Below, piece after piece: positions 7,506 to 10,877 of a stretch of 10,877 nucleotides of DNA. The DNA is from Anaerolineae bacterium (GTDB lineage: Bacteria > Chloroflexota > Anaerolineae > JAFGEY01). Positions within the stretch are counted from its first letter, which is position 1. Each line of letters starts with the position of its first letter. The DNA lies in NCBI GenBank assembly GCA_016929205.1, contig JAFGJF010000105.1, positions 1 to 10,877 of the forward strand, given 5' to 3'. The translations under genes were made by a program, and so were the position numbers. Below the pieces are notes generated by a model that saw only the letters and a list, made by a program, of their open reading frames with translations, was not told the origin of the DNA and did not search any database.

Positions 7506-7758
7506 GGACTTGTACCTAAAAATTGATGCAGTCGCTTCACTCATCTCCAGAAACGCTGAGACTGCTCCCATTGTCAAGAGCCGGCCTGTGAGTGTTTGAC
7601 ACTCTCTTCTCAGAACTGTGACCCCAAAGCCCAGAGGAGTGGATGCCACTGATGATCATGCTCAGATGGTACCGCAGATTAGCACAAGTGTCAATCACAT
7701 TACCCGAATAGCCAATTATCCTTGGAGATGTCGAACGATCACAAACGGTACCCGAGAA

Positions 7759-7788
7759 TTGACCGAGACCGTCGATCCGTGATATACT
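7759..7788 (+). promoter_or_regulatory. Orphan sigma70-like promoter
   Basis: TTGACC (7759-7764) and TATACT (7783-7788) are separated by 18 bases. No credible gene follows within 600 bases. An inverted pair AGCCAG/CTGGCT (7807-7812 and 7827-7832) lies just after the expected start. It may have served a gene now lost, a small RNA, or the truncated recombinase with a very long leader. Confidence 0.45.
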
Positions 7789-8370
7789 GGGAGCATCTAA
7801 ACGAGTAGCCAGACCTCGGTAACAAACTGGCTCTAGAAAACAGAATATCAGCGACGGTTAGTTCATCAGTGTAAGCAGTCATTTTCGGCGCAAGTTGGAT
7901 CCTTTGGCGATGTTTGTTGCCTCCAGCTCGCGGCGTTTGCGTTTAGGCGCTTTCTGGAGGTCCAGCAGGCGCCTTTTTTCGTTTGTCAAAACGTCCAGGC
8001 GCCCCTGCTGGGCGGGTACGTTGCAGACAACGGCTACGATGGTTCACGGCGACAGTTTAATCCCTCGATGCTTAGCGAGTTTTCCAGGTGCCGGTTGCCA
8101 CAGTGGCGACATTGACTTTCGGTGTCAGCCCACCGTGGCCGTTCAGCGCCCGCCTCCATCACCGCCAAGAGCCCTGCCGTCTCTTGAACCCGGTGCGTCC
8201 CCAACCACGGCACCCTTTCTCAAGACGCTGCGCACTCAGCGCAGTCGAGAGAGTCATCGTCGCAGTGTCACGCAGCACTGTGGACGGTGCGCGGCGATTG
8301 GCCGCTTCATCGGGGACCGGCGTGGACAAAGAGGCCGGCGATTTCGCTGGCGGAATATGATCATTGTGAA
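7789..8370. other. Unrecognised, probably degenerate sequence between mobile element and recombinase remnant
   Basis: Open frames here on both strands are Arg/Ser/Pro-rich and match no family I recognise. The best candidate for a remnant is on the - strand at 7879-8043: about 54 codons rich in Lys, Arg, Leu and Glu, containing GRLDVLTNEKRRLLDLQK and ending ATNIAKGSNLRRK with a TGA at 7881-7879. Upstream of it in another - strand frame, around 8100-8040, CRHCGNRHLENSL gives a C-x2-C pair. These could be pieces of one frameshifted gene, but this is speculative. I see no intact gene. Confidence 0.4.
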
Positions 8371-8409
8371 GGGGAAACAGCCTACAGCTACGCTTTCGGC
8401 TGTTTCCCC
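8371..8409. other. Perfect 12-bp stem-loop just upstream of the recombinase remnant
   Basis: GGGGAAACAGCC (8371-8382) and GGCTGTTTCCCC (8398-8409) are exact reverse complements with a 15-base loop. The stem ends one base before AAGGAAGGA (8411-8419), the likely ribosome site for the ATG at 8427. There is no T-tract on either side, so it does not look like an ordinary terminator. A role in translation control or as a recombination site is possible. Confidence 0.7.
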
Positions 8410-8426
8410 CAAGGAAGGACTGTGAC

Positions 8427-8620
8427 ATGTCAAAACTGGGAGCGCCTTCCTACCAGGTGAAGGTCGCGCTGACCAAACTGGAGCAATTCGGGCACTCGAA
8501 ACACAAAGCCAAGCAACACGGGACTGCCGCGAGCGGCATCTATAGCCACGACACGCGGCGAACCTACCAGCGAGACTGCAGCCGGTTTGCCACCTGGGCG
8601 CGCGAACAGCACGATGTACC
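8427..8620 (+). pseudogene. 5' fragment of a tyrosine recombinase/integrase gene
   Basis: The ATG at 8427 has AAGGAAGGA (8411-8419) upstream. The first ~65 codons contain FGHSKHKAKQHG (21-32) and IYSHDTRRTYQRDC (38-51) followed by FATWAREQHDV. This is the pattern of the N-terminal core-binding (SAM-like) domain of tyrosine recombinases that begin MSKxG and contain an S-K-H-x-A-K block. After about residue 64 the similarity stops; the frame runs on to 8852 only as antisense to a kinase remnant. The catalytic domain with the Arg-His-Tyr residues is absent. The gene has therefore been cut and joined to unrelated DNA. When intact it would have catalysed site-specific strand exchange. Confidence 0.72.
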
Positions 8621-9123
8621 CCTGCCGTTCCAGGGCGCGGCAGACCAATTCCCGTACAGAGTCTTCGTCTTCAACGAGCAAAGCCGTCTCCGCGCCGCGC
8701 ATAGACGCGTCTGTACGTGGAGATGGTTCACTGGTTGCGATGTCGGCTTTAACCCGAGGCAGGTAGATTTGGAACAAGCTGCCTTCACCGATCTGGCTTT
8801 CGACTTCAATGTGTCCGTTGGCCTGTTTGATGATCCCGTACACCGTGGATAATCTCAGCCTGGTGCCTTTGCCTCGTTCCTTGGTCGTAAAGAAAGGTTC
8901 AAAAGGTGTGATTTGACGTCATCGCTCATCCCGATGCCGGTGTCGCGGACGGTCAGGCGCACATAAGGACCAGGTTCAACGTCAAGGTAGCGCTCCGTGT
9001 CGGCGTGCGTCAGGGCAATGTTTCGCGTGGAGTGAATGGACGATCTGTTTGCGGCTAAAGATAAGCAGTTGTTTGGTCAATGCCGAGGTGCGTGCTGCGG
9101 TCAAGGATGGCCTGCGCCTGGAT
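8598..9123 (-). pseudogene. Decayed hybrid sensor histidine kinase (kinase end plus receiver start)
   Basis: Read on the - strand from 9123 the order is that of a hybrid kinase. IQAQAILD, then after a frameshift RTSALTKQLLIFSRKQIV (end of the dimerisation region, about 9100-9040), then after an apparent loss of about 75 residues PGPYVRLTVRDTGIGM (ATP-binding G1 box, about 8975-8925). Next come PFEPFFTTKERGKGT in another frame, VYGIIKQANGHIEVES, and a receiver start TALLVEDEDSVRELV up to GYIVLFAR (about 8598). Defects: frameshifts near 9105 and 8905, a deletion near 9030, the G2 box GTGLGL changed to GTRLRL, no phospho-Asp half of the receiver and no sensor region. The left end abuts the recombinase fragment. 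It is non-functional. Confidence 0.8.
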
Positions 9124-9151
9124 TTAGCGGCCCGGGGGCGGCTCGCAAACC

Positions 9152-9180
9152 TTGCCGTCCACAAACAAGAATGCTATAAT
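9152..9180 (+). promoter_or_regulatory. Sigma70-like promoter of the QueG-like gene
   Basis: TTGCCG (9152-9157) and a perfect TATAAT (9175-9180) are 17 bases apart. The predicted transcript start near 9187 gives a leader of about 27 bases before the ATG at 9214. This also argues against the longer frame from 9049, which would start upstream of the promoter. Confidence 0.75.
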
Positions 9181-9213
9181 GAGATGACATTTCTTAAAAA
9201 ACAAGGAGCAGCT

Positions 9214-10089
9214 ATGCCATCCGTCACCTCACCCACCCAACACGCCGCCTGGATCACGACCACCATCCAGAGCTTTTGCGACGGCCCACAGAACACGCTC
9301 CAGGACACGGCAAACGAAAAGGCCTGGGGCACGCCGCTCGTCGGCTTTTGCAGCGGGGCGGATCCGCTGTACGAACAGTACAAAGAGGTCGTCGGCCCGT
9401 TCCACTGGACGCCGGCAGAGATCTTTGGCCACACCTTCCCGGACAGCCCGGTCGACGCGGCGGAACTGACCGTGATCAGTTGGATCCTGCCCCAAACACA
9501 AGCCACCAAGGCCAACAATCGCAATGAACGCGTCTATCCGGCGGAGCGCTGGGCCCGGTCGCGCATTTTCGGCGAGACATTCAACAACAAACTGCGGCAG
9601 CACGTCGTCGATGCCCTGCGCCAGGCCGGCTACCAGGCCGTGGCTCCCATGCTGTCGCCGGAATGGCAGTCGAAACAATCGGAGAAATTTGTCTTTTCGT
9701 CCACCTGGTCCGAGCGACATACGGCTTATGCGGCAGGGTTGGGCACGTTTGGGCTGTGCGATGGGCTGATTACGCCCGTGGGAAAAGCGATGCGCACCGG
9801 GTCGGTGGTGGCTCGCCTGTCCATCCCCCCCACGCCCCGCCCCTATACCGATCACCGCGCCTACTGCCTCTTTTATTCCCAAGGGACGTGCGGCAAGTGC
9901 ATCGATCGCTGCCCGGTGGGCGCGCTCAGCAAAGCCGGGCACGACAAGGTCAAATGCAGCCGCCACCTGAACCCTACGACGGCAAACTATGTCAAGGAAA
10001 ACTATGGCTTTGATGGCTATGGCTGTGGGCTGTGCCAGACGGGTGTGCCCTGCGAGTCGGGTATTCCGGGCGAACAAGACGGATCATGA
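9214..10089 (+). CDS. QueG-like (COG1600) double 4Fe-4S cluster protein
   Basis: This 291-residue protein resembles the C-terminal part of epoxyqueuosine reductase and relatives. It has CGKCIDRCPVGAL (226-238, C-x2-C-x3-C-P), Cys248 in KCSRHL, and YGCGLCQTGVPC (269-280) in place of QueG's YGCDxCxxxCP, so two cubane clusters are likely. Cys218 lies nearby. The middle AYAAGLGTFGLCDGLI (171-186) corresponds to the QueG segment RxGLGWIGKNxLLI. Its N-terminus lacks the usual cobalamin-reductase opening, so epoxyqueuosine reduction is uncertain; an iron-sulfur redox enzyme is as much as can be said. Start: ATG 9214 with AAGGAG (9203-9208) and its own promoter. The in-frame ATG at 9049 lies inside the kinase remnant and is rejected. 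No signal peptide is evident. Confidence 0.82.
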   Translation: MPSVTSPTQHAAWITTTIQSFCDGPQNTLQDTANEKAWGTPLVGFCSGADPLYEQYKEVVGPFHWTPAEIFGHTFPDSPVDAAELTVISWILPQTQATKANNRNERVYPAERWARSRIFGETFNNKLRQHVVDALRQAGYQAVAPMLSPEWQSKQSEKFVFSSTWSERHTAYAAGLGTFGLCDGLITPVGKAMRTGSVVARLSIPPTPRPYTDHRAYCLFYSQGTCGKCIDRCPVGALSKAGHDKVKCSRHLNPTTANYVKENYGFDGYGCGLCQTGVPCESGIPGEQDGS

Positions 10090-10090
10090 G

Positions 10091-10108
10091 AAACCGGGAG
10101 GTTTTGCC
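10091..10108. terminator. Possible short bidirectional terminator between convergent genes
   Basis: AAACC (10091-10095) and GGTTT (10100-10104) form a 5-bp stem with loop GGGA, followed by one further T. It lies in the 30-base gap between the QueG-like gene and hpt, which converge. The stem is short and AT-rich, so the call is weak. Confidence 0.25.
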
Positions 10109-10119
10109 CTGATAGTGAT

Positions 10120-10677
10120 CTAGTCCACGATTTGATCGTAAAATTGTGGATTGAGGACCGCGATCAAGGGCACCTCACGGTACAATTCGTCGACGTCGAG
10201 ACCGTAGCCAAAGACAAACTCGTCGGGGATCGAGAATCCCAAATAGTCGACCTCGATGCCGGTTTCGCGCCGTTCAGGCTTGTCGAGCAGGCAGCAAACG
10301 CGCAGCGAAGCCGGTCTGCGCGCCGCCAGCAGACGCAGGATGTATTCCAGGGTATGCCCGGTATCGATAATGTCCTCGACAATCAACACGTTCCGTCCCT
10401 GGATATCCGCGCTCAGATCCATCAAGATCCGGACGACGCCGCTGGATTCGCGCGCGCCCGTGCCGTAACTCGAGATGGCCATAAAATCGATGCTGTGGGG
10501 AATCGTGATCTGGCGCATGAGGTCGGTGAGAAACATCACCCCCCCCTTGAGCACGCACACCAGCAGCAGATCCTTGCCGGCATAATCTCGCGAGATCTGG
10601 TCGCCCAGCTCGGCAATCCGCGCCTGCAACGTTTCCTGGTCGATCAAGACTTTACTGGCATACTGTTCCCAACTCAC
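10120..10677 (-). CDS. hpt: Hypoxanthine phosphoribosyltransferase
   Basis: This 185-residue cytoplasmic enzyme of purine salvage converts hypoxanthine (and usually guanine) plus PRPP to the nucleotide. Motifs in order: VLKGG (42-46, pyrophosphate loop), the flexible loop SSYGTGARESSG (69-80), the PRPP-binding VLIVEDIIDTGHTL (97-110), LLDKPERR (130-137) with the purine-contacting Lys133, and PDEFVFGYGLD (151-161). Length and motif spacing match bacterial Hpt. The start is GTG at 10677-10675, read from GTGAGTTGGGAACAG, with AAGGAG about seven bases upstream at roughly 10684-10690. It converges on the QueG-like gene and is preceded upstream by a 29-bp repeat array. No partner such as tilS or ftsH, often beside hpt, is in view. 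Confidence 0.96.
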   Translation of the reverse strand: MSWEQYASKVLIDQETLQARIAELGDQISRDYAGKDLLLVCVLKGGVMFLTDLMRQITIPHSIDFMAISSYGTGARESSGVVRILMDLSADIQGRNVLIVEDIIDTGHTLEYILRLLAARRPASLRVCCLLDKPERRETGIEVDYLGFSIPDEFVFGYGLDVDELYREVPLIAVLNPQFYDQIVD

Positions 10678-10761
10678 AAGCCACTCCTTTTTGCCAAATA
10701 CGTCCTCGTCAAGAACCCGGTTTGGTTTTGGGCCTCTCTGGGATCTGGGGGATATACCACT

Positions 10762-10877
10762 ATAGGTAGGGGCGAACCCTTGTGGTCGCCGTGGGCAGGG
10801 ACAAGCCCTTGTGGTCGCCGTAGGTAGGAGCGAACCCTTGTGGTCGCCGTGGGCAGGGACAAGCCCTTGTGGTCGCC
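10762..10877. repeat. 29-bp tandem repeat array (four units, continues past window)
   Basis: There are four 29-base units: 10762-10790, 10791-10819, 10820-10848 and 10849-10877. All end in CCCTTGTGGTCGCC. Units 1 and 3 carry GCGAACCC and units 2 and 4 carry GACAAGCCC, so the array alternates with a 58-base higher period; units 2 and 4 are identical. Odd units contain an imperfect inverted pair, GGCGAACC or AGCGAACC against GGTCGCC. The array reaches the last base of the window. There are no spacers, so it is not a CRISPR. Confidence 0.92.

Larger units (their letters stand above)
4524..7600 (-). mobile_element. Putative insertion element carrying the nuclease-transposase fusion; ends provisional
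   Basis: The element is inferred from the IS66-type transposase domain, its AT-rich composition against GC-rich flanks, and its position beside degraded mobile DNA. The ends are provisional: GTCAACACT at 4524-4532 and the reverse complement of 7591-7600 (GTCAAACACT) agree except for one inserted base, with only scattered agreement further in. No matching 8-bp flanking duplication, as IS66 elements normally make, was found. No tnpA or tnpB accessory genes are present, unlike classic IS66 elements. The true ends may lie elsewhere between the toxin stop and about 7800. Confidence 0.35.

Noticed and set aside
4576..7813. CTGGCTAC (4576-4583) and GTAGCCAG (7806-7813) as element ends
   Set aside because: An 8-base inverted match is expected by chance between regions of this size, and the flanking bases do not extend it.
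7895..8425. + strand open frame of 176 codons
   Set aside because: It is Arg/Ser/Pro-rich, runs through the 12-bp stem-loop, lacks a convincing ribosome site and resembles nothing known to me.
9049..9213. Longer start for the QueG-like gene at 9049
   Set aside because: The extra residues are antisense to the kinase remnant and lie upstream of or across the promoter at 9152-9180; ATG 9214 has a good ribosome site.
9229..10077. Long - strand open frame (282 codons) opposite the QueG-like gene
   Set aside because: It mirrors a gene with clear Fe-S motifs and a good promoter and ribosome site. The antisense protein shows no family features.
10762..10877. CRISPR array suggested by regular 29-base repeats
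   Set aside because: The units are directly tandem with no spacers, and no cas genes are present. The Cas4-like domain belongs to a TM0106-type protein, a family not tied to CRISPR.

Overview
The window looks like chromosomal DNA of a fairly GC-rich bacterium. The 29-bp repeat family at the right edge (core CCCTTGTGGTCGCC) and the gene mix suggest Chloroflexota (Anaerolineae-like). That placement is an inference; the window contains no rRNA or other phylogenetic marker.

Region 1 (1-3607) is a + strand operon: the 3' part of a TetR-type regulator, an ABC exporter ATPase and two different ABC-2 permeases, with gaps of 9, 3 and 1 bases. Together they form a regulated heteromeric efflux system of unknown substrate. 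Region 2 (3608-4454) holds a structured intergenic segment with nested and competing inverted repeats, then a promoter and a two-gene toxin-antitoxin cassette (Phd/YefM-like antitoxin, PemK/MazF toxin) joined by an ATGA overlap.

Region 3 (about 4455-7610) is the most unusual part. One uninterrupted - strand gene of about 910 codons encodes a TM0106-type RecB/Cas4-like domain, a DEDD-type exonuclease domain, a basic linker, a zinc ribbon and an IS66-type DDE transposase domain. The Fe-S cysteines, the DEDD residues and the DDE triad look intact, but the PD-(D/E)XK nuclease residues look lost. Base composition changes within the gene, from GC-rich in the nuclease part to AT-rich in the transposase part. 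No convincing element ends or target duplication were found.

Region 4 (about 7610-9150) is a gene graveyard: an orphan sigma70-like promoter, a perfect 12-bp stem-loop, the first ~60 codons of a tyrosine recombinase, and directly abutting it a decayed antisense hybrid histidine kinase with frameshifts, a deletion and a damaged ATP-binding box. This fits repeated insertion and deletion.

Region 5 (9152-10877) returns to ordinary genes: a QueG-like double 4Fe-4S protein with its own strong promoter, a convergent hpt (hypoxanthine phosphoribosyltransferase) gene, and a 29-bp tandem repeat array running off the window end.
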